Of a DNA stretch of 64,000 nucleotides, positions 35,421-46,741 are shown in pieces; the stretch's first letter is position 1; each line of letters opens with the position of its first letter. Both the position numbers and the translations under genes were made by a program. The notes beneath the pieces were generated by a model. That model did no database searches. It was not told the origin of the DNA and saw only the letters and a program-made list of their open reading frames with translations. This DNA comes from Ulota crispa (taxonomy: Eukaryota > Streptophyta > Bryopsida > Orthotrichales > Orthotrichaceae), in assembly GCA_963920765.1 (NCBI GenBank), contig OY987250.1:3472001-3536000 (forward strand), written 5' to 3'.

Positions 35421-37003
35421 GGGCAAAACATAAATACATTATAAAATGACATTTTGTAGATTTGGTGAAGTTTGCTTAAAAAGAGAAAACAAATATCATA
35501 ATGTTTAGTAATTATCCATACTATCAAATATTCAAAAAAGGTTTTGGACTTTTATTTAATGAATTTAGAAGCATTTACCATTTAATATTCATCAACATTA
35601 CAAATTTTATTTATAGAATTTAAAAGTTGGTATGATTGGTTAGAAATGGACATTCTATTCTAAAACTCAAAAGCACAATGTTTTTGAAGAAGAGAACATT
35701 ATTAGTTTCTTGAAATAGTAACTTTTATAACACTAGCAAATATTGAAGTGTTTGTTTTTGAAAAATTCTCCTTGTTGGAATTTAACTTGGATTCACATTG
35801 GGTTGAAAAATAGACTTGCTTTCCTATTTGGGAATGTTTTTTCTTTTTCAAATTGTGCAACCCGCAGAAAAGGGCAGCGACCAGAAAATGGTCGATTGAG
35901 CGTTACACCAAACCTAGCATTTTGGCATTTAATTTGTCAAATTTCACCAATCTACAATAAATAAATCATATTGCAAGCATGACCTCTCTCAAACGTCAGA
36001 ATATTAGCCTTGAAACCACTGTGAGAAGAAAAGCAGATTTAGAGATCTATGATCTTTGGAACTCCCTAATAAAGTCCCACGTGTTTGGAGGAAGACCTAA
36101 AATGAACAGACTCTCAAAACCACGCCCAGTTCCTCTCGATTTTGTACGCGCCTTTGATTGCTCTTCTGTCTCCTCTATTGGCGTACAATCTACGATCGCT
36201 GTACATTTCGACGGAAACGAATTATGCAACATTGCCCTTCTCTCCTCTTCCCACTTCCCAGTGCAAGTCTTCCTCAAAACACAACACAGTGTGAACTGTA
36301 AGAAAAACGAACACCAAAAGGGTTGCACCCACAAACATCCGGCTCCGCCAAAACCTTGCGATGCCGCGCGCTCTCGTCACCAAATCCAGGTTTCTATTTC
36401 CCTTTTCACATCAATTTCTTACTCAAACAAAGAATCCTTGACCCGCCATGCCTGGTTCGCCGCTTTGAACGTAACATTGCCTCTGCAGTTGTCTGTTCTT
36501 TTGTACCATGATATTGCTCTTTGTTTTAAATTGAAGCTATTTAGTGTGCGAATGGAGTTTTTAAGGAGCTAAATCAGACATAGCTGCAATCAGGAGGGGA
36601 ATATTCGAAGCACGAACTTGTTTTTTAGTTTATTCGACATTTTGCGTGATCTGAGAGGAGATTTTTCTTGAAATACTTGAGTGTGAGTACGACATGTGTG
36701 CTGCGTATTTTTTGGTAGCCTTTACAAATTAAGGAAGAGTTTTGTTTATTCGTTTTTTTGTTTTTTTTGTTTCGTTTGGTATAGTGGATGGATTGGCTAG
36801 GGTTTTGAGATTTAAGGTTGATATTTTGAGGTTGCGGTGTGCATTGCTGGAATAGGTTTAAATTCGACTAAAAGAGATATTTTTTGTTTCTTATTGTTTG
36901 TAGTTTCACGCTCAGGAACTTCAGCGAGAACTTTGGGGTTAACGGTGTGAGAAGTAGGTGAAAGCGATCGCAACGTTGAGTTGTGTAGGGCTGAAGGCAA
37001 ACG

Positions 37004-40000
37004 ATGTCGCATGAGTTGCATTCAGGTACGGCATTATCATGTTAGGGTTTTGGTTGTCAGAATGTGCAGACGAGGGCATTCCGTGCTTGTTTCTGTAGAG
37101 GATTTAGCGTGTTAGGGTTTGACTATGTGCGTGTTTTAGGGATGCACAGAATTACGTTTAGATATGTGTAAGTGTTATGCTTAGTGTGATGGTACGTAGC
37201 GTCATACTCTCTCTGTCCCCCTAAAAAAGTCCAAAAAGCTTCCTTGTAAAGGATTAACTGTGTTTTTAGTCTTTGTGCTAGTAACACATGCATTCTAGAA
37301 TCACTATACTATCTACCAAATGTATGCAAAATCTCTAGCTTTGATGTCACCGTTTGGGCACCCAAATTCCATGCAAAAAGGTACCATATTTGTGCATGTT
37401 GCCCTCCTCATTATTGATGATTTAAAAATTAGTAGCAACAATGGTACCTCATATGGGCAAGGCCAAGCTTGCTAGGAGAGGAATGCTCTCTAATTGCTTA
37501 ACTTGCCCCTCATGAGATCATTGAACATGACAAACTCTGTCTCAGCCTTTGCAATCAGCAAAAGGGAGCTTTTTAGTGGTACAAGAAATGTGTCTGATTT
37601 GGACGGTTTTAGAGGGACAGAGGGAGTAGTAAATTATTCGGAGTGTTGAAAGCTGTAATGTAATCGTTGGAAATTTGGAAGTGTGCAAATTCTGGCGTTT
37701 TTGTAATGGAATATTTTTGAAATGTCTATTTGATGAGCACCTCATCGCGTGTTTGGGAATGCCATGTTAAATCACGGGTTCTGGATTTTCTTCACAATGT
37801 CTTGAAAACTGTTCGAGTTCAGGGGAGCTGAATCAACAAATGGATGTCAACGATGTTCAGGTATCCTTTTCACTTTCTCCTGGTAGTTTTCTTCTACTTC
37901 TTCGTTGTACGCAGAGATATAAGACGATCTGAGCTTTTTTAAAAACACATATGAGTGAAGTCATTGATTGGTGGTTATCTGGAAATAGAAAGAGAAAGTG
38001 CTTATGGTGGGAGCTGGGGGCATCGGCTGTGAGCTGCTGAAGACGCTAGTGTTGACCGGCTTTAGGCACATTCACTTGGTCAGTTTTTCTATATGCCGTT
38101 GGGCAGTTTACTCTACTCAGTTCGTATTTTTTTGAACATGCTAGATGAACAAAGCCTGTGAACTCACGTCACACTGAAAGATTTTTGAGGTGGAAACGTG
38201 TAATTCATTAGGACTGCCATTTCTACAGATAGACATGGACACCATAGAAGTGAGCAACCTCAACAGGCAGTTCCTCTTTCGCAAGTCCCATGTTGGGCAG
38301 TCAAAAGCCAAGGTACGTCGCAATATTTGGTGAAATATTTGGTGCTCTCGCTTCAATTCAACCACTTCATGGTGCTGAAGTCTGCAAATTTGTTCAGTGA
38401 TGGGAGATTTAATTTCGGGCTGTTGTTTACATTCTATATCCCAGGTGGCCCGTGAAGCAGTACTTAAGTTTCGGCCTGGAGTAGAGATAGTTGCTCATCA
38501 TGCAAACGTGAAAAACCAAGAATTCGACATTGACTTCTTTAAGCAGTTTAGTGTGGTTTTAAATGGTCTGGATAATTTGGAGGCACGGCGCCATGTAAAC
38601 CGCATGTGCTTGGCTGCTGGAGTACCTTTGGTTGAAAGTGGCACTACAGGGTACCTTGGTCAGGTAGGCATTCTCCCATTTTTTAACTCATATCAAGCCT
38701 ACATTCTGGCGCAAGTTTCCTGATTTTTTTCTCATGTGCTTGTACGGGAATATGCTTCAATTTGCAGGTGACTGTGCACATCAAGGGGCAGACCGAATGT
38801 TATGAGTGTCAGCCCAAGCCAGCACCTAAATCTTATCCAGTTTGCACCATTACTAGTACTCCTTCGAAGGTGCGCTTCATTTCCTTGTCGACGGTACATG
38901 TATTGTCAACACCACATGCTATATAACCGGAGGATTTGTTTAATATTATCTTAGTCCTCTTGGAGCTTGTACCTATAATGTTCGAAGTTCCTATGTCGCA
39001 GTGCATCAGTCAGGTTCTGAATCATATGCTCTCAGTTTTTTTGTAGTAATCTAATTTAACGTGTTGGATTCTATGTTCCTCCTTTTGCAGCTCATTCACT
39101 GCATTGTTTGGGCAAAAGAGCTCGCACTAGCAAAGCTGTTTGGTGATAAAAGCCAAGTTAGTGACTTGGATGTTCGGCCCACCACAAATGAAGACAGCAC
39201 AGTTAGTAATGATCCTGATGAAGCACAGTTCTTTGAAATTAGGAGTGGAGAAAGCAGTAAAGCATATGCTGAGCGCGTTTTTGATCGTCTTTTTGGTCAA
39301 AACATTGCGACTGCCCTCCAAAATGAGGACACCTGGAAGTCAAGAAGAAGACCCGACCCCTTGTTTCTTGAGAAGGTTCTCAGTGAAAACGACGTAGTGA
39401 CAAGGAATGGTGTGTGTTCTAGCGAGGGCATAGTTTCTGCTACGGCTTCCTTGGGTTTGAAGAACCCTCAAGAAGTCTGGAGTGTGAAGGACAATGCGAG
39501 AGTTTTTTTGGAATCTGTTCGGCTTTTTCTTGAAAAACGAAGCCAGGTGCATTATTCTGTGCTCGTGGATTGATGTTTTGATTGAGGATAACCTTTCCGG
39601 TTGTTACAACAGAGTCTGTTTGCTCTTGTATTCTGCTTTAACGAGTACCGTTAGTCGCTATGCTAGTTCCTTCTTCAGCTTTCGGCATCTTATTGAATAC
39701 CACGTGGGTTGCAGGATGTTGGGAAGCTAGTTTTCGACAAGGATGATCAATTGGCAGTGGAATTTGTGACAGCTGCTGCCAACTTGCGGGCACATTCGTT
39801 TGGAATCCCTATGCAGAGTTTGTTTGAGGCCAAGGGCATGGCTGGCAACATTATCCATGCCATTGCTACCACTAATGCAATTATTGCAGGGCTCATCGTT
39901 CTGGAGGCTCTGAAGGTTCTCAGTAACAGGACCAAGGAGTGTCGGTGTGTCTATTTTTCCTTCTAGGATGATTACAACATTTTTTCGGTTTATGGTCAGA

Positions 40001-41214
40001 GATTGTAGTACAATATGGTCCTGCAGGTCCGCCTTTTTTTTTTGCTGAAGTTAACATGAATGTGATTTAAGAAACTCAGCTGTGTAGGTTGCACTATGTG
40101 ATTCAGGATGACGTATTGTGTGGAACATCCATCGGGGAAGATGTTGCTGATGCCTGTTGAGATGGCCGAGCCCAATTCTCGCTGCTATGTCTGCTCTGAG
40201 GTAGGAACTCAGCATTTCCAACTGTTCATTAAAGGTCGATCCTGGTGATGACTTGTGGAAATGGCGACTAAAACCTTGTGTTGATGTTTGGGAGAGCAGA
40301 CGCCATTGGTGCTGGAACTGAACACCGCCACAGCCACAATGAGGGATGTGGTTGATAAGGTGGTGAAGCGCAAGTTAGGCGTATCAGATCCTGTGGTCAT
40401 GCAGGGATCAACCCTCCTTCACGAGTCAGGTGAAGACATTGAGGAGGATATGGTGGCGTACTATACTACTCTTCTAGACAAGGTTCTGAAACATACCTCT
40501 CTGCTCCATACACTTTATGGATTGTCTTGTGGGCTTCTTAGAAGGTAATTTTTGTTAGTGAATATCATTTCTACTGCAATCAAAAATACTAGGCTAACTC
40601 AGTTAATGAGTTCGTGTGCAACGCTTGAAGTTGTTGTTGTGGCTTATATTTGCAATTGTTGGTTGAGCAGAAGTTTGTAGATTATCCAACTCCTATTATA
40701 ACAGGCGTGGTGTTGACGATCGAGGACTATCATCAGGATTTCCGATGCAGTCTCCATATCAAGCATAGGTAAGCTGTTATATTATCCAGATTCTAATTTT
40801 GGCATATTCCATTTTAACGTGCGGCACCACGACGGTAGGAGAATTCACGCAACAGTATGTTAACTTTTTATTCCATTGGTAAGTTGCTGCTTAAATAGCA
40901 CTGAGTGTTAAGGATACTAACACGCTACATGTTTTTTCTTCAGGGAGACTTTTGACGAAGAGAAGGAGCCAGAAGGAATGCTGATCACTGGCGATCTTGC
41001 CTCGCTGAACACCACAGAAGCGGGCGCACAACCATCTACACCTGCTCCTTCAAAAGAGAACGGACATGCGGAGGAGGACGATGACGAAGTCGTCATGGTT
41101 GAACCAGTTCCAAAGGCTTCTGTTGCTGGGACCAAGAGAAAGCTCGACGAAGAGGATAGTCAGCCAACGGATAAGAGGTTGAGAGTATCAGAGGTCACTC
41201 CAATTGAAGTGTGA
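37004..41214 (+). CDS. SAE2: SUMO-activating enzyme E1 catalytic subunit (SAE2/UBA2); 12 exons, 628 aa
   Basis: SAE2 pairs with SAE1 to adenylate SUMO and carry it as a thioester before transfer to the E2. Exons: 37004-37025, 37823-37860, 37989-38078, 38229-38312, 38445-38663, 38768-38869, 39091-39546, 39715-39944, 40107-40200, 40300-40482, 40671-40768, 40944-41214; all GT-AG and in phase. Motifs: nucleotide-binding [15 protein letters not shown] (24-38), [16 protein letters not shown], adenylation residues in [10 protein letters not shown], and the active-site Cys177 in [13 protein letters not shown]. Two zinc-binding Cys pairs are seen, CYEC (162-165) and CYVC in the later exon. The ubiquitin-fold segment includes [13 protein letters not shown], and the tail ends with a basic stretch ([19 protein letters not shown]) fitting nuclear import. 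The first two exons are the least certain; an alternative ATG sits in exon 2 at about 37840. A Stowaway-type element lies in intron 1. Confidence 0.95.
37205..37628. mobile_element. Stowaway-type element in SAE2 intron 1
   Basis: Flanked by TA on both sides, it starts CTCTCTCTGTCCCCCTAAAA and ends with the near inverse TTTTAGAGGGACAGAGGGAG. CTCCCTCCGTCCC-like ends with a TA duplication identify Stowaway MITEs of the Tc1/mariner superfamily. It is 424 bp including the flanking TAs and non-coding. Confidence 0.82.
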
Positions 41215-42121
41215 AAGTGACCACGAGATCCATCCAGCCCCTTATTCGGGACAAGTCTAAGGTTCAGTTGTGTCTGCACCTTTTAGAATCGACACCTGCC
41301 CCTCATTCATTGCCTCGCCCATCCATGGCTGCAGCAAGGGGATTGACATACAAAGAGGATTATCAATTGCAGAATCAACAACCACATTCTCACCTCTGGA
41401 TCGGTGGAGAGCTGTACACACCACAACGGACTTGAAGCTCTACTTTTCTTTATCTGCAGTTTTCGCATTGCCATGATGTGTGTTTTTTGTACCCTCGAAA
41501 TCTCATGATTTATGTAAAGGAAAACCTGTGCAGGTTTTTTGGTTGCTTTTTTATCCTGTCATCGACATCGCTGGAACTGCCCTCGATGCTTGGTAGTGAA
41601 GATGCTTTGGTTTCACTTGGTCATAGTTGGTTTTTTCTCAGACTTGGTGGCAACTCAAGTTGGTCGGCATTGTGCTTGAGTTTATTTTAATATCCGGTCT
41701 GATACGCTCGTGGATTGATTAATGTGGTTTATGTTCTCCAGAATGGTATGTCCAGCTTCTGTTCTTGATCCAAGCTGAATGCAATGTGATTCTCGTTTTG
41801 CAAGTTGTGGTGGCCCGGTTGCAAAACACACAAAGCAAAGCAGAGAACACCCGTCTGCACTCGAAAATGTTTTTGAGTAGTTGAGAGGACCCTCTAAATA
41901 TTTAACAAGGTCTTGATAATTGAGATCTTGCTTTTTCTGGGATTTAATTATTTCACGTGATCTTCCTGGGAATTTGCTTTCGTTGGTTGCTAGAGTTTCT
42001 GTACCCTGTTGAGTAATTACGCAATTTTGTAAATTTGAAAGTAGTTTTTTTAGCAAAGAATAACTTTATTATAAGTGATCTCAAAAATTGGAAGATGAGC
42101 AATTCAAATCAAAAACTGAGT

Positions 42122-42972
42122 TTAACCCCTAAAGGACGAGGCAGCCCTTTGTGACCAGTACAATACAATGTATTTTTTTTTGTATTTGGAGTGCATCCAC
42201 ACCTTTATTACATTTGAGATCAACAAAAAAGCTAGAGAATAGATCAATGCGGTCATAGTGAGCTATTTGAGATCCTAAATTTCAACCTTTTGTTGGTAGC
42301 AAATGCCCATTAGATGGTAGTACCTATGGCTAAACTACTTTGTGTGATTTTTTTAAGCTTTTATTGAAGGTGAGGACTTCAAAGATCTACGTTGGAATGT
42401 GATTTTTTCTTCATTGCGACATTTATTGAAGAAGTTATGCATGAAAATTTAGAAAATGCTGCTCCTAGGGTACCCAAAAACTTCTTTAAAAATTGCGTTT
42501 TTTTCAAATAAAAATCTGAAATAGGTTCTTTAGACTTTTATAGACATGGGGAGCTTTGAATCATTCAATTTTGATAAATGAGATGAAAGTTATGAGAAGT
42601 TTTAGTTCGCAGGTAAGTGTGATTACCTGCGAACTAAAACTTCTCATAACTTTCATCTCATTTATCAAAATTGAATGATTCAAAGCTCCCCATGTCTATA
42701 AAAGTCTAAAGAACCTATTTCAGATTTTTATTTGAAAAAAACGCAATTTTTAAAGAAGTTTTTGGGTTGCCTGGAGTCCCCTGTTTTTAGTTATTCATTT
42801 TTAACTTCTTCAATAAATGTTAGAAAGAAGAAAAAATTAGATGCCCACATAGATCTTTGAGTTCCTCACCTTCAATAAAAGTTTCAGAAAATCATGCAAA
42901 GTAATTTAGCCATAGGTACATGCCCAAAATTCCATTTGTCCCCCGAAGGGACAATGAACCTTTAGGGGTTAA
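42122..42972. mobile_element. TTAA-bounded foldback element with a perfect 145-bp hairpin core
   Basis: Outer ends are TTAACCCCTAAAGGAC and CCTTTAGGGGTTAA, bounded by TTAA on both sides. The core is an inverted repeat in which 42472-42616 and 42623-42767 are exact complements by my reading, with a 6-base loop (GTGTGA). Outside the core the arms diverge strongly. The core carries GGAGCTTTGAATCATTCAAT, which recurs in the other family members. No coding potential. Confidence 0.85.
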
Positions 42973-43334
42973 GGGTTAACTTTCAAGCAAAGATTTTTGA
43001 TTATTTCCATGTAGTTGATCTATAATTGCAATCACTAATCTTTATTAAAAAAAAATGAAACAAATATTTCAGGTTCTTTTTAATACTTATCATGTGAATG
43101 AAATTTGATTATTTTCACAAAAAAATACTTCTTTACGTTTATAATGTTAATTTCTAATTGTGGCTTTCTTACAAAAAACAAAAAAAAATCAATTTTTTTA
43201 TAAATCTATTTTGAAGAACCATCTTTTGAACTATAAAAGTTAGTTTTCTTGCATTTGTATTATAGATTTCTTCAAACATCTTCTTGCGCACATTATATAA
43301 GTTAAAAAACCTAATTTTGTTTCAGGTAAAGGAA

Positions 43335-44256
43335 TTAACCCCTAAAGGACCAAGCAAAGTTTTCACCAAAAACTCTTCAAAACTGCCGTTTTTAGAGCAT
43401 CAACCAAATTTGAAAACAAAAACGCTTTATGCATATGTGACCGTAGGATCTTGTAGAAGAATAGTTTTAGAAGATGTGGAAAAAAATTTAGAGTCTTCCA
43501 CCACGTGAATTGGAAGTTAGAATAGTTAGAATATTCAAAAACGTCTTGTAAAAAACCGGGCAGCTACCCTTTAGAAGGTGAAATTTCTACAAAAAAAGGC
43601 CATGTGGATGGTGCTTCTCTAAATTTCTTATTTAACCTAAGTAAAGTACATGCCAAAAAAGTTGCAAATCATTTGGAGTTGTATAACATATTGAAAAAAA
43701 TTAGTAAGGAAAAAGAAGTAGAGAATGAGTCAAAACACAAAATTGTTAAGAATTTAATTATGGTAATGAAAAATGCCAATCCCAATGGTCATAATGTTGT
43801 CATAAACAATATTCTTCCTTTGGTTTTGTTTTTTTTCCAAAATTTTGAAAATTGAGTAAAATAAAGGACTTCAAAGTTTATTTTGGAGTAGAGAATTTGT
43901 AACTGCCCGCAAACAAAAAAACCCTCATAACTTTCATTGCGTTGATTGAGATGGAATGATTCAAAGCTTCCTACATTTACATAAATCTCCTTGACCCATT
44001 TAAAATTTTTGTTTATGAAAAAATAGATTTTTAAAAATCTGCCCAAGCTGCCCGCCAAATGTAAAAAAACAACATATTAGGCCATAACTTTATACTCATA
44101 ATTCCAAATGTCATGAAATTTAGTGCATATGAAAGATAAACCTTGTCCCCACATTCTATTAAAATTTCAGCCTAAAATGTGAAAAGCTCCAACCACAGGT
44201 ACTTGCCTAAAATTGCTATGTTTCTAAAAAAGGGGGTTTGGTCCTTTAGGGGTTAA
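43335..44256. mobile_element. TTAA-bounded inverted-repeat element, divergent subfamily
   Basis: It starts TTAACCCCTAAAGGACCAAG and ends TTTGGTCCTTTAGGGGTTAA, so the outer 18 or so bases are inverted repeats at TTAA. The interior is not a full palindrome, but it contains a related core phrase (TGGAATGATTCAAAGCTTCC at about 43950) and resembles 59473-60389. Short open frames inside are AT-rich and unconvincing. Confidence 0.75.
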
Positions 44257-44344
44257 CACAAGACAATAATAACTCATGGATTTTACTATTATAAGCAAAG
44301 TATTTGTGTACACAAAACTTGTTTACATTTGTTCATTGTTCAAC

Positions 44345-45055
44345 TTAACCCCTAAAGGACCAAGCCCCCTTTTGGGGGACAAATGGGATTTTGGGCATGT
44401 ACGTATGGCTAAACTACTTTGCGTGAATTTTTGAAAATTTTATGGATGGTGGGGAATTCAAAGATCTACCTGGGCATCTAAATTTTTCTTCATTTTGACA
44501 ATTATTGAAGAAGTTAAAAATGAATTTTTGGAAAACGGGCGAGATCGGGCAGTCCAAAAACTTTTTTAAAAATTGCATTTAAAAAAAATGAAATTGGTTC
44601 TTTAGACTTATATATACATAGGAAGCTTTGAATCATTCAATTTTGATTGATGAGATGAAAGTTATGAGAAGTTTTTGTTTGCGAGTAGGTGTGGTTTTGA
44701 GAAAAACCACACCTACCTGCTAACAAATACTTCTCATAACTTTCATCTCATCAATCAAAATTGAATGATTCAAAGCTTCCTATGTATATATAAGTCTAAA
44801 GAACCAATTTCATTTTTTTAAAATGCAATTTTTAAAAAAGTTTTTGGACTGCCCGATCTCGCCCGTTTTCCAAAAATTCATTTTTAACTTCTTCAATAAA
44901 TGTAAGAATGAAGAAAAATTTAGATGCCCAGGTAGATCTTTGAATTCCACTCCTTCAATAAAAGTTTCAAAAAATCACAAAAAGTAGATTAGCTATAGGT
45001 ACCTACCCAAAATCCATTTGTCCCCCAAGGGGACAGTTGGTCCTTTAGGGGTTAA
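44345..45055. mobile_element. TTAA-bounded foldback element, near-perfect palindrome, 711 bp
   Basis: Ends TTAACCCCTAAAGGACCAAG and GGTCCTTTAGGGGTTAA face each other at TTAA. The arms pair along nearly the full length around 44700, for example GGGCGAGATCGGGCAGTCC on the left and GGACTGCCCGATCTCGCCC on the right. The loop region holds GTGTGGTTTTGAGAAAAACC. It lies 88 bp from the previous element. Confidence 0.85.
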
Positions 45056-46008
45056 GCCCAAGCGCCCCATATATTGCCTCCCACAATTTCAAAGCCCTGT
45101 TTGAGGCATTAGATCTATCCTTTTGATCTTGCTACAAACTACAATTATGAAGGCATTCAAGTTGTCCATGTTAATGGAGTAATGGTGAGGAAAGTCACTT
45201 GTTGTACAAGTGTTGCAAGAGATATAATTAAGTGAACACCATGCAGGGTGTGGTGGCAAGCATACAGGGTGTGGTGGCAAGCATCGTTTTACGAGCTACA
45301 ATTGATCAGTATCCCTTGCAAGCTTCCTTGTGTAAGCTTTGTGGTAGCGGGAAAGTTGTTGGCAAGGATTCAAGCATGTTCTAGACCCTTATTATGGCAA
45401 CTGTCACCAGTTGTGCCGGTCATTGTTTTCCTTGCAATAGTGATTTGAAGCCCTAAAACTTGACATAAAACAAAGTGCAATCTTCAATAATTTACAAGTG
45501 TGTGCATTCACATCTAATCTTGTTGCTCACAAAATTTGAGAGGAATCAGGGGCTCATAGAATTCTATAAAATCATCAAATAGCAAGTACCTACCAAAGAG
45601 AGAGATTTTGTCATCACATGTTGTTTGATTAAGTGTTATAATCTCCCATCTCCCACGGTCAATTGTTCCCAAAATTTGCAAGCCATTTTCTAAGTATGTG
45701 TTCCTCTATTTTCAATGGTCAATTTTTGTGCATCATGTGATTGACTGAGATACAATGCATCAAAGTTGCCTATCTCCAAAAACCCTAATTTTGGTGAAAA
45801 CGGCTTGGGTGCTTAGGGGTTAGGAGCCGAAAAAAACTTAAAATTTGTATCTTCTATGTTGTATTTTCAAATAAGTGATGTTTTTCCTACGATCCACACC
45901 TATTTTAATATTGTAAATATTGACTATATATAGTAGGGTGTGGTAGAATAGTCAAGAAGGGGTGGTACATGTATCAATTCCCATATCAATTCCCTTTAAT
46001 TTAATTAT

Positions 46009-46419
46009 GGGAATTGATATGTGCACACTGGGGGGTTGATATTTGCACACCCGCTTGGGAGTAAATTATAGATCTCTACTATCAAAAAGCTGAATTTGAG
46101 AGTTTTGAATTCAGATTTGGACTAAGAGACCATGATTTAGTCTATAACCATAAAAAAAAGTTGCACCTGAACAACATCAATGGAAAAATTTATCTTTTTC
46201 TACAAACAAAAATAAAAGTAACACTTTTATCCCTAGCTAAGCTTTTTCACTGAATGATGTTCAAGTGCAACCTTTTTTATGATCCTAGATTAAATCATGG
46301 ACTCTAATTCCTAATGTGAATTCAAAATTCTGAAATTCAACTTTTTTCGATAGTAGAAATCTATAATTTACCTCATGGGATGTGCAAATATCAACCCCCG
46401 TGTGCACATATCAATTCCC
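46009..46419. mobile_element. Mutator-like foldback element with perfect 9-bp duplication
   Basis: Left end GGGAATTGATATGTGCACAC and right end GTGTGCACATATCAATTCCC are exact inverses and are flanked by TTTAATTAT at 46000-46008 and 46420-46428. The arms continue inward (TTGATATTTGCACA facing TGTGCAAATATCAA; TTGCACCTGAACA facing TGTTCAAGTGCAA-like sequence). It is 411 bp, non-coding, and ends about 320 bp upstream of the next start codon. Confidence 0.88.
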
Positions 46420-46741
46420 TTTAATTATTCTGTATAGTACAGGTACATCATCAAGTCGTAGGGAGCGAAACTGTTCCCATGACCGTTCACGGGTTGAGGG
46501 ACAAGGGCGGTGCCACTCACCATGACGGCGTGTGTCTCCTTCTCATCACTCATGCTCAGCTTAACAATCGCAAGGCGCTTCGCAACGTCCAATTGCACAG
46601 TTGCTTGCGAGCCAAGCGGACCGCAATCACAGGAGCGCAAAAAAATCCTATGCAGAAACGGTGTCGGCGACGGACAGAAGAAATCTCAGATTCAAACTAG
46701 AGCTAGCTCTGCTGCTATTGTAGCATTTTCAAAATTCTGCA

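Larger units (their letters stand above)
30617..37003. other. Long intergenic region between the DUF716-type gene (-) and SAE2 (+)
   Basis: The first part is the promoter side of the DUF716-type gene. The remainder is AT-rich and carries a TTAA-bounded foldback (31094-31822), a short inverted-repeat element (32168-32282), a degenerate foldback (about 33029-33712), a 27-bp TTAA palindrome (35394-35420) and a roughly 65-bp direct repeat near 35210-35310. From 35.97 kb composition becomes gene-like, and a 197-codon ATG frame (35979-36572) exists, but it shows no motif and probably lies in the SAE2 upstream or untranslated region. Confidence 0.5.
41215..46741. other. Repeat-dense intergenic region between SAE2 and the SAM-domain gene
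   Basis: The first 0.5 kb is the SAE2 3' flank. Then follow three TTAA-bounded foldbacks in close succession (42122-42972, 43335-44256, 44345-45055), a degenerate half copy around 45715-45830, a 19-bp direct duplication at 45246-45283, and a Mutator-like foldback (46009-46419). About 0.3 kb before the SAM-domain gene remains as unique sequence, likely promoter and leader. No protein gene is supported. Confidence 0.6.

Noticed and set aside
35979..36572. A 197-codon ATG frame upstream of SAE2
   Set aside because: It has no domain and mixed composition, and is followed by the SAE2 leader; more likely upstream or untranslated sequence. It is not excluded outright.
40700..40703. An alternative SAE2 acceptor in TATAACAG at about 40704
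   Set aside because: It gives an immediate stop in the required phase. The upstream acceptor (GAGCAG at 40670) keeps the frame and adds [11 protein letters not shown], which fits the family.
43335..44256. Short frames inside the TTAA elements as possible transposase remnants
   Set aside because: They are AT-rich, under 95 codons, and lack any transposase motif.
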